Part shown: positions 12,500 through 23,828 of the stretch, piece by piece
Numbering within the stretch: the first letter of the stretch is position 1
How the letters are laid out: each line of letters starts with the position of its first letter
Assembly (NCBI RefSeq): GCF_003286085.1
Contig: NW_020825595.1
Location: forward strand, 1-64,000
Length of the DNA stretch: 64,000 nucleotides
Origin: Drosophila persimilis
Taxonomy: Eukaryota; Arthropoda; Insecta; Diptera; Drosophilidae
Direction of reading: 5' to 3'
Notes under the pieces: generated by a model
What the model saw: the letters and a program-made list of their open reading frames with translations, nothing else
What the model was told of the DNA's origin: nothing
Databases searched by the model: none
Made by a program: the position numbers and the translations under genes

Positions 12500-13580
12500 C
12501 GAGGGGGAACGTTGTGAGTTGCTGCGGACACCGCAACTCTACATTTATACCCGATACTAAGTCAGTATGTACTCTCCACCGGCAGACGCCGCTAATATTA
12601 AACGACACGACAAAGAGTGCGTGCGAGATAGACAGAAAATCAGTCTAAGCGTGACGTCGGGCGCTGCGTAGCCAGTGCACATTGATTTGTTCCTTTGGCT
12701 ACAAAAATGATCTGATCTGATCCAGATTCAGCAATCTGATAGATATGGTCATTCTCTATGATTCTGCGTTTTTAGTTTTCTCGAATGTGCAAGATTGTGG
12801 ATGCAACGTCCTTTGTGGGGGCGGAAGGGGGTGGGGCGAAATTTTGAGATATACGTTTTATAGTGATATCTTAAAGGAGAGTGTGTACCAAATTTGGTTA
12901 CTCTAGCCTTAATAGTCTCTGAGATTTGTGGATGCCTCAGATTTTCGTCTTTTACGGGGGCGGAAGGGGGTATGGCGAAATTTTGACAGGAAACGGTCAA
13001 GGTCCGATATCACAGGAGTGTGGATACCAAATTTGGTTGCTCTGGCTTTTATAGGTTCTGAGATCCTTGAACTCATATTTTGCAATTGGCAAAACCGACC
13101 ATGAAACCTGTGTGTTAGAGAGAGCCAGAGCGAGAAAGAATGAAATTGTTTTCTTGATTCTGGCTATAATAATTATACGATCTGGTTCAGATTTTGCACT
13201 CTAGAAGATATAGTCATCTTCTACGATTCTTTAGTTTTCTCGTATCGTCGAAATTGTGGATGCCACAGATTTTCGCCCTTTGTGGGGGCGGAAGTGGGCG
13301 GGGCAAAGTTTTTAAATATTCCTGTAGCAGTGACATATCACAGAAGTCTGGATCCAAAATATCGTTGCTCTAGCTCTTATAGTCTTTGAGCACTAGGCGC
13401 TGAAGGGGACGGACAGACGGACGGACGGACAGACGGACGGACAATCGGCTCTGCTATTGATGCTGATCAAGAATATATATACTTTATGGGGTCGGAAACG
13501 ATTCCTTCTGGACGTTACACACATCCACTTTTACCACAAATCTAATATACCCCAATACTCATTTTGAGTATCGGGTATAA
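12500..13580 (-). mobile_element. DINE-1/INE-1-like Helentron (subfamily 2)
   Basis: Same ends as the copy at 542. It sits between AAATACAAA and TAATTTAG, which are contiguous at 62989-63004, so the insertion is between A and T without target duplication, as known for Helentrons. Differences shared with 55584 but not with the other copies (for example GAGAGAGCCAGAGCGAG) define a second subfamily. Confidence 0.85.
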
Positions 13581-15163
13581 TAATTTAGCCCATACCACTA
13601 CTGCTACTACAGGTGCCCAGTACAACAGCTCTCTCAAAATCGTTTATTGGAACGCCTGTGGTCTAAAAAACAAAATTTTGGAGTTAGAACTATTTATGCA
13701 GCGTAATAACGTGGACATAATGATGGTTATAGAAACACGCATAACCTCAAACATAACATAACATAAATACACATAACCTCACTGTAGTCTACATACTGCC
13801 TCACACCCTTCCTCCAGAAGGAAAGGTGGAGTAGCCATTTATGTCAAAATTGGTCTCAAGCACATTGAACTTGAACCAATTACAGAAAATTTCTTGCAGT
13901 ATGCTCCCATCGCATTAATGAGGTCATTGCTCTAGCGCCAATATATTGCCCGACAACTTGATTGATTTGGCAGTATATGCTGGCATAAACTATGACAGAA
14001 TTCACACATATTCAGCAGGTGATCTGCAATCTGACCATCTTCCTATCTTCATTAACCTGGGCATCAGTGGCTCAACGACAGTCCCGGTAACAAATCGCCG
14101 ACTACTTCCAAGCAAAGCAAATGTCACAAAAATTCCAAGATTTCCTATCGCAGCATATCAATCTCAACATGGAAATAAACTCAGGAGAAGACATTGAGGC
14201 TGCGATCGACATTCTAAATCAAAACATCTACAATGCAGCGGCAGCTGCAACTTCGCTAATAAATCTGCGTTCTCACCCACGCACAGGGCAACTGCCACTA
14301 GATAGGAAAACACAGAAACTATTAAGGCTCAAAAGGCAGCATAAAAGGGAGCATATGCGCAGACCCACCTTGGAGACGCGAAGGTTATACAACGCAGCAA
14401 ATCATCGGCTAAAAAAGGCCCTTCGTAAGGCTAAAAATAACCAGATCAATAACCTTTTTAAAAAAGTAGACGCTCAAGATCGTTACAGAATGCAAAAACT
14501 ATGGCGCTTAACAAACACTTTAAAGAGGCAGCCAGAAACAAACTGGCCATTGAAAATTCCCAGCAGTAGTGGTAGTAGAGAAGGCTATAGGTGGACAAAG
14601 AGTAGCGAGGAGAAAGCTGAAGCTTTTGTGTCACATTTAGAAGAAAGATTCACACCAAAACTCATAAACTCCGACGAATTTAGAAAGAGGGTAGTTATGG
14701 AGTGTAGCGCAGCTCAAACGCTTAACAACTAAACCTGCCTGGCTTCAGAGGCAACAATTTGGGCGGGAATACGATGTAAATAGACTCCCGTTCAGGCCTA
14801 TTTCCCCCAATGAAGTTATGATGGAAATCAAATCTCTACAAAACAAAAAGGCTCCTGGCATGGACCAAATAAACAACAGAGTCATTAAAGCGTTACCTCA
14901 AAAGGTAATTATTCATTTGACAAATATTTACAATCGAATCTTGAGACATGGCCATTTCCCCAAACAATGGATTAAAAAACCGAGCAAAAATGCAAATGAA
15001 GTTGGCTCTTATCGACCGATTAGCCTTTTGGCTGGCTTCTCTAAAATCTTTGAAACCTTGCTCATGAAAAGAATGTTTGAATGCGAAGACTTTGAGAAGG
15101 CCATTCCCACTCATCAGTTTGGATTCAGGAGAGAGCATAGCACGGAGCAACAACTGGCACGCG
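13581..15163 (+). pseudogene. jockey-type ORF2 (endonuclease remnant to RT start), copy A
   Basis: Contains the endonuclease start (IVYWNACGLKNK, VIETRIT) and its end (SDHLPIFINLGI), with ~240 bp between them deleted. The linker (FQDFLSQHINLN ... RKTQKLLRLKRQ) follows, then the RT entry (LQNKKAPGMDQINNRVIKALP, YRPISLLAGFSKIFE, HQFGFRREHSTEQQL). There are frameshifts at ~14690 and elsewhere. The protein would be an APE-type endonuclease plus RT, but it cannot be made from this copy. Confidence 0.85.
15160..15163. repeat. target-site duplication CGCG (left)
   Basis: CGCG at 15160-15163 is repeated at 51021-51024. In copy B the uninterrupted site reads GGCACGCGTTACACAG (58233-58248), proving that 15164-51020 is one insertion locus. 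Confidence 0.9.
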
Positions 15164-15960
15164 TGTGATGGACCTATTTCAGGCTGAGGTAAGCTCAGTC
15201 ACGTCCAGGGGTCAATCCACAAGAAATTTGTAGAAATGGATGGAACTTCAAGGGAGACGTCGGGGGTGGCCTATCGTAGAGTAGATGGATCGGGGCTTGG
15301 GCGGGCGTTGCTAGCGTTGTGTATATGAAACGACCGTGTGGACTCGGGGCGGGGCGACGTCGGTGCCTCAGCTGATTGGGGTGAACTTACGCAATCGGGT
15401 GTTTTTACTTTGCAAATTTGACACTTTATTGTATTTCTTAGCGGTTTAAATGACTTATTTTTAATTGGGCGCCGATGTCTTGTCGTGAGTTCCGGGTACC
15501 GCGTCTGTACTCCGGACCGGGTCTCTGCGTAAGTTGCTTTCTGATTTCAGTCGGCGTCTATTTATACGCCAATGGGTGCTGTGTCAGCGGGTTCAAAAGT
15601 GCACTTCCGCGTCGGGGTGCACTTTGCCGTTCTGGGGATCGTGGGTTGACCTGGTTCTGTCTCTTCGCGTTTTTGGCGAGCTGGCGGGTTTGCCGTTGGG
15701 TGCTTGTCGTGGGCTTCCGCGGTGTCATCGTTTTGTAGCCGATGAACCCGGAAGACTGCGCCTGGCCGGTTGCTTGGTCTGGAGTGGGGGAAGTCCGCGT
15801 GACCTGGTGTGTTTGGTCAGCGTTGGGGGTGTTCGTGTAGTAAATAATGCTGCCCAACGTTCAATTTACGTTGGGCGAGGTGCTGCACTTTAGTAGCAGG
15901 TTTTTTGTTTTATTGGGCGTTGGGAGAGGCGTTGTAGCGAACCATTTTGGGTTCGTTACA
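15164..15960 (-). repeat. Osvaldo-like LTR 1 (3' LTR)
   Basis: 797 bp, TGTGATGG...GTTACA. This is the most complete of the three LTRs. LTR2 lacks ~140 bp present here at ~15335-15470. Confidence 0.9.
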
Positions 15961-15982
15961 CCCTCCCCTTTCTTCCCCCACG
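15961..15982 (-). other. polypurine tract of the Osvaldo-like element
   Basis: The minus strand reads GGGGGAAGAAAGGGGAGGG immediately before the LTR, the plus-strand primer expected upstream of a 3' LTR. The second body has the same tract at 48250-48270. Confidence 0.85.
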
Positions 15983-17595
15983 AGAGTCACGAAGACCCGT
16001 GCGTGGGGCGTGCGGCGGTGGGTTGTTGGCTCGGATGGCTTCGCCTTCTTCTGGTGAGAGTGCACTGATTGATGGGAGCCAGAGTTGCGGCTATTTAAAC
16101 CGTTCTGCAGGGTCCGTATTTGCGGAGCAAGCTTTTCTTCTCTCTTCCGTGGTGCACCGGGGGTGCGTTTTGGGGTCGCCGCCGACTTGCGATCATCTCG
16201 TCCCTTGCCTCGTTAGCGGGTCTGTTTACTTCGTGGTCGAGGGGTTTGTTGTGCTCGCGTTGTTGTTGGCGTTGCGCCGCCGGTCGGTGTTTCGATGATA
16301 GCGGTATAGCTGCCCATTTTCGTACGTGTAGACTGGGTACTTCTGGGGTTCGTCTTGGACTTGTTGGATCCTTTGTTTAAGCCAGGTGCATGGTGGGTCG
16401 TCTTCCTCAATGCGGGCGAGGGTCTCCAGTGGTTGTCTTGACAGGGCGTCTGCGACTACGTTCTGGTTGCCGGCCCGATAGTGCACGTCGTATTGGTATT
16501 GCTGTAGTTCGAGCGCCCATCTTGCTACTCTACCGTAAGGGCTCTCGAGGGTATTCAGCCACTTTAGTGCGAGATGATCGGTTATGACGTCGAATCGGTA
16601 GCCTTCGAGATAGCATCGCAGTTTTCGGATCGCCCAGATGACGGCGAGGAATTCCTTGTCGGTGTCCGATGACCCGCTCTTTCCCTTCGATCTCTTGGGT
16701 GAGGACCGCGCCTACTCCAAGGTTGCTTGCGTCCGTCTGCAGGGAAAATTTGACGTTAAAGTCTGGGCAGGCGAGTACCGGTGCGGTGGTGAGCAGTGTT
16801 TTCAGCTCGTTGAAGGCGTCTTGTTGTTCTTGACCCCATGTACATGCTTTTCGTTTCTTCAGCAGCAGTGACATTGGTTGGACCACGGTGGCAAAGTTTG
16901 GGACAAATCTGCGGCACCAACCGGCCATGGCTGCGCATTGTCGTAGCTCCTTCAGGTTGGACGGCGGCCTCAGATCCGATTTTGTCGGGGTCCGTGTGGA
17001 AGAAGGCACACTTGTCCGTGTTGACCCGTAGGTTTGCCTTTCGCAGTCGTGCGAAAACTTCTTTTCCGTTGTTCAGGTGTTCCTGGAAGCTTTTCCCGAC
17101 GATGACGATGTCGTCGAGATATGCGAACGCGAATGGTTCCATGTCTGCGCCGATAACGGCGTCGAGGGTCCGTTGAAACGTGGCTCCCGCGGAGTGTAAA
17201 CCGAAAGGCATTACTTTCCATTGGTATAATCCTCGGCCGGGTATCGTGAATGCCGTGGCTTCCCGGCTGTTCCGGGCCATTGGTATCTGCCAGTACCCGT
17301 CGTTCAGGTCCAGGGTCGTGATGAAGTGGGCATTTCGGAGTCGCTCTAGTATGTAGTTGATCCTGGGTAGCGGGTACGCGTCCGGGATAGAACGCTCGTT
17401 TAGCTGCCGATAATCTACACACATGCGCCATCTCCCGTCCTTTTTGCGGACCAGGACGATTGGCGTGCTGTGGGGGCTCCGGGATGGTTCGATTAGGTCC
17501 TCTGCTATCAGTTGGTCGACCTGTTCATCGATGATCCGCCGCATGGCTGGATTTTTCGGGTAGTACCGCTGTTTTATGGGTCGGTTGTCTCTCAT
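15983..17595 (-). pseudogene. Osvaldo-like pol: RT and RNase H, integrase deleted
   Basis: RT on the minus strand from 17595: MCVDYRQLNERSIPDAYPLP, TLDLNDGYWQIPM, MPFGLHSAGATFQR and the active site FAYLDDIVIVG. A frameshift near 16960 leads into RNase H (FSLQTDASNLGVGAVLTQE, then frameshifted YRAGNQNVVADALSRQ at 16486). After VYTYENGQLYRYHRN the frame ends within 260 bp of the polypurine tract, leaving no room for integrase. The second body (48250-48775) has the same gap, so the loss predates their separation or was copied. Confidence 0.85.
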
Positions 17596-18375
17596 GACGA
17601 TGGTGTGTTCTGTTAGATCCGTCGTCCCTCGGAGGCCTGCGAGTGTCGGCAGTTCTTCGTCTAGAAATTGCTATATTTTCGGCGCGATGTCGGGAGGCTC
17701 CAGGTGCGGCGGGGTTCCGATTGATGCCTCGTGCGGCGGTGATCGCCCCTCCCGGTTCCTGCCTGAGAGGACGCGGGAGTAGCGGGTCGGTCGGTGTCGT
17801 GGGGGTCGTTTTCGTGTCGAGGGCGGTGTCGACGCGTTCGTGGGCCAGGGTGGCGGTCAGAGGTGGTACCTCGAGCGCCTGGCTGCTGCGTGGCGGCTGT
17901 CGTTGCTGGGGCCGGGTTGTCTTCTGGAGGGGCGTCCTGGGTTCCTTTCCCATTGTTGCTGGAACCGCGTCGGTGCCCTCGGGAGACCGGCTCGCTTTCT
18001 TCGTTGCTTTGCTTGGTTTTGGGTTTCTCGGAGTGTGTTCTCGGAGCGCTCGTGTCTCGTGTCGTGGCGGGGGATTCGATGGCGGCGGGGGTCTCAAGTT
18101 CTTGGGTCCGTGGGCATGTACTTGGCTGGCGGTGATCGTCGGCGGGTTTGGGAGGGGGCGTTGGGAGCCTTGGAGATGGAGGCGTGTGGTGTATTGTATT
18201 GTGGTTTAGATGGCGCACAGGAAGTCCATCCCTATGATGGCTTGCTCTAGCATGTTGGGCAGCACCAAGAGCGGCATCTGTACCTCTTGCTCGTCTAGTT
18301 TGAAGCGCGCTAGCAAGATCTGAGTTATCTCGCGTGCCGAGCCGCCGGCTAGGCGTACGGGTTGGCGGTGGGGGT
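17596..18375 (-). pseudogene. Osvaldo-like protease C-terminus and pol linker
   Basis: Minus strand: AREITQILLAR and VLPNMLEQAIIG are protease remnants, followed by a Pro/Thr-rich linker to RT in changing frames. The catalytic DTG segment is missing at the site where the 412-like element entered. Large plus-strand open frames here are shadows of high GC content. Confidence 0.65.
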
Positions 18376-18379
18376 GGTG
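18376..18379. repeat. target-site duplication GGTG
   Basis: GGTG at 18376-18379 and 46107-46110 flank the 412-like LTRs exactly. Confidence 0.85.
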
Positions 18380-18881
18380 TGTAGTATGCTCATATTAAAT
18401 TAAATATAATATACACATTCACGTAGAGTATTCATTATTTCGAATACCCACTGTAACGACGGTACTTAAAGAATACACACTGTAACACTTTGTTTCAGTG
18501 TTTACGTAACAATAAAGTCCCAGACATTCTGGGTGATCGTATTACGATTCACTCAAGAATGCCTCGAGCGACCCAAGTGCAGCGTCAGCATGTTCCCATG
18601 ACTTGACGGCACTAATATACATGAATACACACATATATCTTCCCTCGCGCCCTCGCTGCCAACAGCGCTGAGCATATTCACACATATACATACTAACATA
18701 TAAGAGATAAGAACACATAGTTCTGCCGCTCCGCTGCCGGCGTCACTGGCAGCGCAGCTCCGCGGCTTTTGGCTTACAAAAGCCCAAAACACAATTGTAA
18801 AATTCAGAATATAAAACACAATAAAACAGATCGGAGGGTTGACCCCCAAAGATCCAAGAAAAGGACTGTACATCGTTTACA
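18380..18881 (+). repeat. 412-like 5' LTR
   Basis: 502 bp, TGTAGTATGC...GTTTACA. Differs from the 3' LTR by a few substitutions and small indels, so it is older than the Q element. Confidence 0.9.
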
Positions 18882-18899
18882 TGGCGACCGTGACAGGAC
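18882..18899 (+). other. primer-binding site, tRNA-Arg
   Basis: TGGCGACCGTGACAGGAC directly follows the LTR and is complementary to the 3' end of a tRNA-Arg. mdg1 and 412 are known to use tRNA-Arg. Confidence 0.85.
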
Positions 18900-20016
18900 C
18901 GATATACGTCCTACGCGATGGATCGATCTAAGGATAGAAAAAAAAATTTCTAAAAATGTGTTAAAAATAATAAAGACAAAGAATGGTCGACATTAAAAAA
19001 AAAGAAAATATAATACTATGTGTTTTGTTTTAAAAATCGGACACAGTCAAAAGAAAATTGATGAATTGGAAAAACTATTGAAATAGTGTTGTCCCCAGTG
19101 CCAGTGCCAAGGAAAACCCACAGCAGAAAGCCAAACCAGCCGTTTCGCCAGACCCATGCACGACTGCCGACGATATTACGCACAAACCCATGTTGGATTA
19201 TAATTTATACCCTTAAATTTGGGCACTACAATGCGGCCAGGAATATATAATACCCAAGAAGATTTAACAGCCCGCGCTACAAAGAGCGTACACGCAACAT
19301 AAAACCTGTGCGAAGACCAGCACCGGCCCCACCAGACCCAGCAAGGGCCAATAATATAAGTGCGAGTGGCATAGGACCGCCCCTTCCACCGTCGATGGAC
19401 CAACAGGCCAATAATATAAGTGCGAGTGGCATAGGACCGCCCCTTGCACCGTCGATGGACCAACAGATTCTTCTCCTACCGAGCAAAGGAAGGCACTCAG
19501 CCTACAAGAGGCTTTAAAAGTGTACCCAAACGATGGACCTCGCCCACTCACAATAGCTGAGTACCGGGCACGACAAAAAAAAAAAAGACCCCAACCCCCC
19601 ACCAACAAAGGATCAACTTCGCACTGGTGCGAAGAAACGCAAATGAGCTGCAGAAATGCCATGCCTCATATTGCCAATAATTATAATTTTCTAACTCGAG
19701 TTGAAGCACCCTTAAAGTGCAACTTGAAAATACTAACCTCTGTTAGGCTATTACTAAAACCATGTGATCGATGTTGAATTATATAATGAAAAACCTGTAA
19801 ATCGATCTCATGTCCCTTAACATTTTTTTCCTTCCCTCATTTCGGTCAATAATAAAAAAAAAATATATATATATATAAAAAAAAAAATTATATTGATGAA
19901 GTTTTAAAGAGAAAAAAAAGAGAGAAAGGATATATACATATATATAAAAAAAAATTTTTAATAATTTTTTTTTATTATTGAAAAGAATAAACGAATAGCA
20001 GATAATTTAAAAAAAA
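18900..20016 (+). other. 412-like leader
   Basis: AT-rich leader. Only short frames are present, one with NNISASGIGPPL repeated and one with GPRPLTIAEYRARQKKKRPQ (from ~19520). I cannot assign either. A 60-bp direct repeat lies at 19347-19466. The leader ends in an A-rich stretch where the DINE-1-like copy inserted. Confidence 0.6.
19347..19466 (+). repeat. 60-bp tandem duplication in the 412-like leader
   Basis: Two copies with a period of 60 bp (GGCCAATAATATAAGTGCGA...), differing by a single C/G. The period is a multiple of three, so the 20 codons NNISASGIGPPL... are duplicated in frame. Confidence 0.85.
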
Positions 20017-21122
20017 CGAGGGGGAACGTTGTGAGTTGCTGCGGACACCGCAACTCTAGAGTTATACCCGATACTAAGTCAGTATGGCTCTCCTCCGGCA
20101 GACGCCGCTAATATTTAACGACACGACAAAGAGTGCGTGCGAGAGAGACAGAAAATCAGTCTGAGCGTGACGTCGGGCGCTGCGTAGCCACTGCAAATTG
20201 ATTTGTTCCCTTTGGCTATAAAAATGATCTGATCTGATTCAGATTCAGCTATCTGATAGATATGGTCGTTATCTATGATTCTGCGTTTTTAGTTTTCTCA
20301 AATCTGCAATATTGTGGATGCAACAGATTTTCGTCCTTTGTGGGGGCGGATGGGGGTGGGGCGAAATTCTGAGATATACGTTTTATAGTGACATCTTAAA
20401 GGAGTGTGTGCACCAAATTTGGTTACTCTAGCCTTAATAGTCTCTGAGATTTGTGGTTGCCTCAGATTTTCGTCCTTTGCGGGGGCGCAAGGGGGTGTGG
20501 CGAAATTTGGACAGGAAACGGTCAAGGTCCGATATCACAGGAGTGTGGATACCAAATTTGGTTGCTCTGGCTTTTATAGGTTCTGAGATCCTTGAACACA
20601 TATTTTGCAATTGGCAAAACCGACCATGAAACCTGTGTGTTAGAGTGAGACAGAGCGAGAAAGAGTGAAATTGTTTTCGTGATTCTGGCTGTAATAATTA
20701 TACGATCTGGTTCAGATTTTGCACTCTAGAAGATATAGTCATCTTCTACGATTCTGCGTTTTTAGTTTTCTCGTATCGTCGAAATTGTGGATGCCACAGA
20801 TTTTCGCCCTTTGTGGGGGCGGAAGTGGGCGGGGCAAAGTTTTGAAATATTTTTGGAGCAGTGACATATCACAGAAGTCTGGATCCAAAACATCGTTGCT
20901 CTAGCTCTTATAGTCTTTGAGCATTAGGCGCTGAAGGGGACGGACAGACGGACAGACGGACGGACGGACAGACAGACAGGGCTCAATCGACTCGGCTATT
21001 GATGCTGATCAAGAATATATATACTTTATAGGGTCGGAAACGATTCCTTCTGGACGTTACACACATCCACTTTTACCACAAATCTAATATACCCCAATAC
21101 TCATTTTGAGTATCGGGTATAA
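20017..21122 (-). mobile_element. DINE-1/INE-1-like Helentron (subfamily 1)
   Basis: 1106 bp with intact hairpin, subterminal repeat and microsatellite. Inserted in an A-run of the 412-like leader. Very close to the copies at 542 and 28798. Confidence 0.85.
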
Positions 21123-22917
21123 AAAGAGATATATGAGTAGGGCAAACAATTTAGATAGAGTTTAAAAAAAAAATTTGGTCTCAACGACCCCTAGGAGCAT
21201 AATAGAGCTCGAATACATGTACATGGGTACATTTCAGGTAGAATTCCCGCCTTTAATATATTGTTACAAACACAACCATATTTACAACAACAATAATTAT
21301 AATAACAATAGAGGTCGTGTTGGCTATAGGGGAAATAACCGTAATAAGGGTGGAACCTATAACAACCAAAGATACAATAGCAATGAAAACACACGACAGA
21401 ACAATGTTCGTGTGACAGACAGCTTCGGGAAACTCCCAAGATCCTTTAGATACACTAAATTAAAAAATCCAGCGGTTCACACAATCAACCTCAATCTCAA
21501 TATATTCGTGGCATTCCTCAATTCTAAAACAGGAAAACAACTTACATTCCTTATAGATACAGGTGCCAATATATCACTATTAAAAGAAAATTCAGATGTC
21601 TTTAACGACTTTCAAACAAAAAATAAAATAGATATTCAAGGAATAGGGGAAGGTATAATAACATCCCAAGGCCTTGCCCTAATAGAGCTACAGACGGATA
21701 AGTACATAATTCCACACAATTTCCATTTAGTTAATCAGAATTTTGCAATTCCGTGTGATGGAATAATAGGCATTGATTTCATAAAAGAATTAAACTGCCT
21801 AATAGACTTAAAACTTGCAGAGGATTGGTTAATAATACGACCAAATAATATAAAAATTAAAATTTATGTTCCAATAACATACAGTTCTGGAAACAATACA
21901 ATTCTTCTACCAGCAAGATCACAAGTTGTCAGAAAAATAGGATTAACGTCCGATATAGAAACCATATTGATCCCAAACCAGGAAATTCAACCTGGTATTT
22001 ATGTAGCAAATATAATAACTTCAAAAAATAATACATTTGTCCGATTGCTGAATACAACCAGTACCAACCAATTAGTACATATAAATAGCATACAATATGA
22101 ACCACTTTCGAATTACAAGGTAATTCAAACAACTCAAAAAATCCGAGAAAAAACTGTCATAGCTGAATTAAGCAAGCATTTCCCAGTACAATTCAAGAAG
22201 CAATTAACTAAACTATGCACCAATTTTAGTGACGTATTCGGGCTTGAAACCGAATCAATCACAACAAATAATTTTTATAAACAGAAATTGAGATTGAGGG
22301 ATGACGAACCTATATATATAAAGAACTATCGAAGCCCGCATAGCCAAGTTGAGGAAATTAAAAAACAAGTAGGAAAATTAATTAACGACAATATTGTCGA
22401 ACCATCCGTATCAGAATACAACAGCCCACTTCTACTTGTCCCAAAGAAAGCCCTTCCGGGTTCAGAACAAAAGAAATGGCGATTAGTAGTTGACTATCGT
22501 CAAATAAACAAAAAACTCCTGGCCGACAAATTTCCATGACATTTTGAATCAACTAGGTAGAGCAAAGTATTTCTCATGCCTTGACTTAATGTCAGGTTTT
22601 CATCAAATCGAACTAGAAGAAAGTTCGCGAAATATAACGTCTTTTTCAACGAGCAATGGCTCATATCGCTTCACGCGACTACCATTTGGTTTAAAAATAG
22701 CGCCGAATTCATTTCAAAGAATGATGACTATAGCATTCTCTGGACTTGAAGCTTCGCAAGCCTTCCTGTATATGGACGATCTAATAGTCATAGGTTGTTC
22801 CGAAAAACATATGCTTAAAAACTTAACAGATATTTTTGAGATATGTAGGAAACACAACCTAAAATTACATCCACAAAATTGTTCATTTTTTAAGCATGAA
22901 GTGACCTTTCTTGGTCA
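21123..22917 (+). pseudogene. 412-like gag tail, protease and RT N-terminus (gag body deleted)
   Basis: ATTGTTACAAA (equivalent to 1789-1799) is joined directly to the Asn/Arg-rich gag tail (equivalent to ~3255), deleting ~1.46 kb of gag. The frame then carries LIDTGANISLL, a protease-RT linker, an RT entry (YNSPLLLVPKKALPG, VVDYRQINKKLLADKFP) and stops at 22537-22539 after a small deletion in the DILNQLG segment. RT continues in another frame (FSCLDLMSGFHQIEL, LPFGLKIAPNSFQR, FLYMDDLIVIG) to LGHK, where element P is inserted. The rest resumes at 38740. Confidence 0.85.
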
Positions 22918-22921
22918 TAAA
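22918..22921. repeat. target-site duplication TAAA
   Basis: TAAA at 22918-22921 and 38740-38743 flank the P array. Joining the sides restores an uninterrupted RT frame, GHKC then TDKGILPDD. Confidence 0.85.
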
Positions 22922-23173
22922 TGTAGGGTTGGCAGCCCTTTAATGAGTATCGATCTATCGCTAGGGATAGTCAAGGGTAGAGGAAGATATATCGATAGTA
23001 AGTAAGAGTTCGACTGCAGAAGCGTTCAGACGTGCGAAAAGAACTATGCTAAGAAACCTATTTGTAACCATTTATTAAAATAAATATAATACAACGACGT
23101 GTGGCGTATATTTGATGGAGTTTCTGGAGCGGATTCTTACTCACTTGTAGGGAGCCCACCAAGGATCCCTACA
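22922..23173 (+). repeat. P LTR a
   Basis: TGTAGGG...CCCTACA, 7-bp terminal inverted repeats. Contains the palindrome TATCGATA at 22990-22997. Differs from the other copies at GCGTTCAG versus GCGAGCAG. Confidence 0.9.
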
Positions 23174-23828
23174 ATTTGGGGGCTCGTCCGGGATAGAACC
23201 ACAAGTGAATGTGTATTCGTGTACAAGTTGCCAACTCCATCAAGTTTTGCGCAACATTGTGAAATTGCGACGAACGAAGCAACGAAGATCAGACGAAAGC
23301 AGATGCCGAGAAGCGGCTGTGAGAAACGAAAATAAAGAGGAAAGAGGACGCAAAACGACTCCATTCGTTTTCGTCAAGGTTCAGAGAGCACAGGTAGCTA
23401 ACGACGAAGAGCTACAGAGCTACAAAACGACGAAGAGCTACAGAGCTACAAAACGAAGAGGCTACAAAACGACGAGGCTACAAAACGACGCAGACCCGAA
23501 AACGACGAGGAAAGAGGACGCAAAACGACACTATTCGTTTTCGTCAGAAGAGCAAGGCAAACGGGAAAGAGTGAAAAGCCAACGACGAAAGTACGGAGCA
23601 AAGAGGACTGAAGAGACGTTCAGATTGCGAACGTGCAGAAAAGAGGAAAGCAGAAACGACGAAACAACAACAGTGGTACTTCGCACGGCCACGTGCGGCT
23701 TGTATACCCTGCGAACGACAACGACGTGAAGAAGACCGAGAAGAAGAACGCATCGTTTATCTGCGTGTATTGGAAAAGACGATTCTCACACCTGATGTCT
23801 GTATACGCAAGTATTGAATATACAGAAT
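23174..23828 (+). other. P leader, unit 1
   Basis: Purine-rich 5' UTR with short CTACAAAACGACGAGG-type repeats (three here, four in unit 3 at 30840-30900). Open frames in several phases are compositional. No gag start is present before the switch to 412-like sequence at ~23828. Confidence 0.7.
23177..23194 (+). other. primer-binding site, tRNA-Pro
   Basis: TGGGGGCTCGTCCGGGAT, 3 bp after the LTR, is complementary to the 3' end of tRNA-Pro. Repeated after the LTRs ending at 26324 and 30564. Confidence 0.85.

Larger units (their letters stand above)
8504..15163 (+). repeat. tandem duplication copy A (5' part; continues at 51021-51397)
   Basis: Matches 51404-58239 with a constant offset of 42,900 bp, shifting to ~43,082 after a 181-bp indel in the MITE. 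Only scattered single-base differences are visible. Copy A is cut at 15163 by the 35.86 kb nest and resumes at 51021 in the same jockey-type RT. It then joins copy B through ~6 bp of filler (51398-51403). The duplicated unit without the nest is therefore ~7.04 kb. Confidence 0.9.
12470..15163 (+). mobile_element. jockey-clade non-LTR element copy A, 5' part of ORF2
   Basis: Starts with AGCTACTACCACC, which lies 69 bp inside ORF2 in the better preserved copy (62969). It is interrupted by a DINE-1-like copy (12500-13580) and continues through endonuclease remnants and the linker to the RT start. It ends at GGCACGCG where the 35.86 kb nest begins. The remainder is at 51021-51397. Confidence 0.85.

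Noticed and set aside
17643..18250. long plus-strand open frames opposite the Osvaldo-like linker
   Set aside because: Shadows of GC-rich minus-strand pol and gag. They have no family motif, and the minus strand has clear retroelement motifs.
23205..23729. 174-codon Arg/Lys/Thr-rich frame, repeated at 26356 and in shorter form at 30596
   Set aside because: Lies in the purine-rich leader of element P with short CTACAAAACGACG repeats. Frames are open in several phases, which is compositional.
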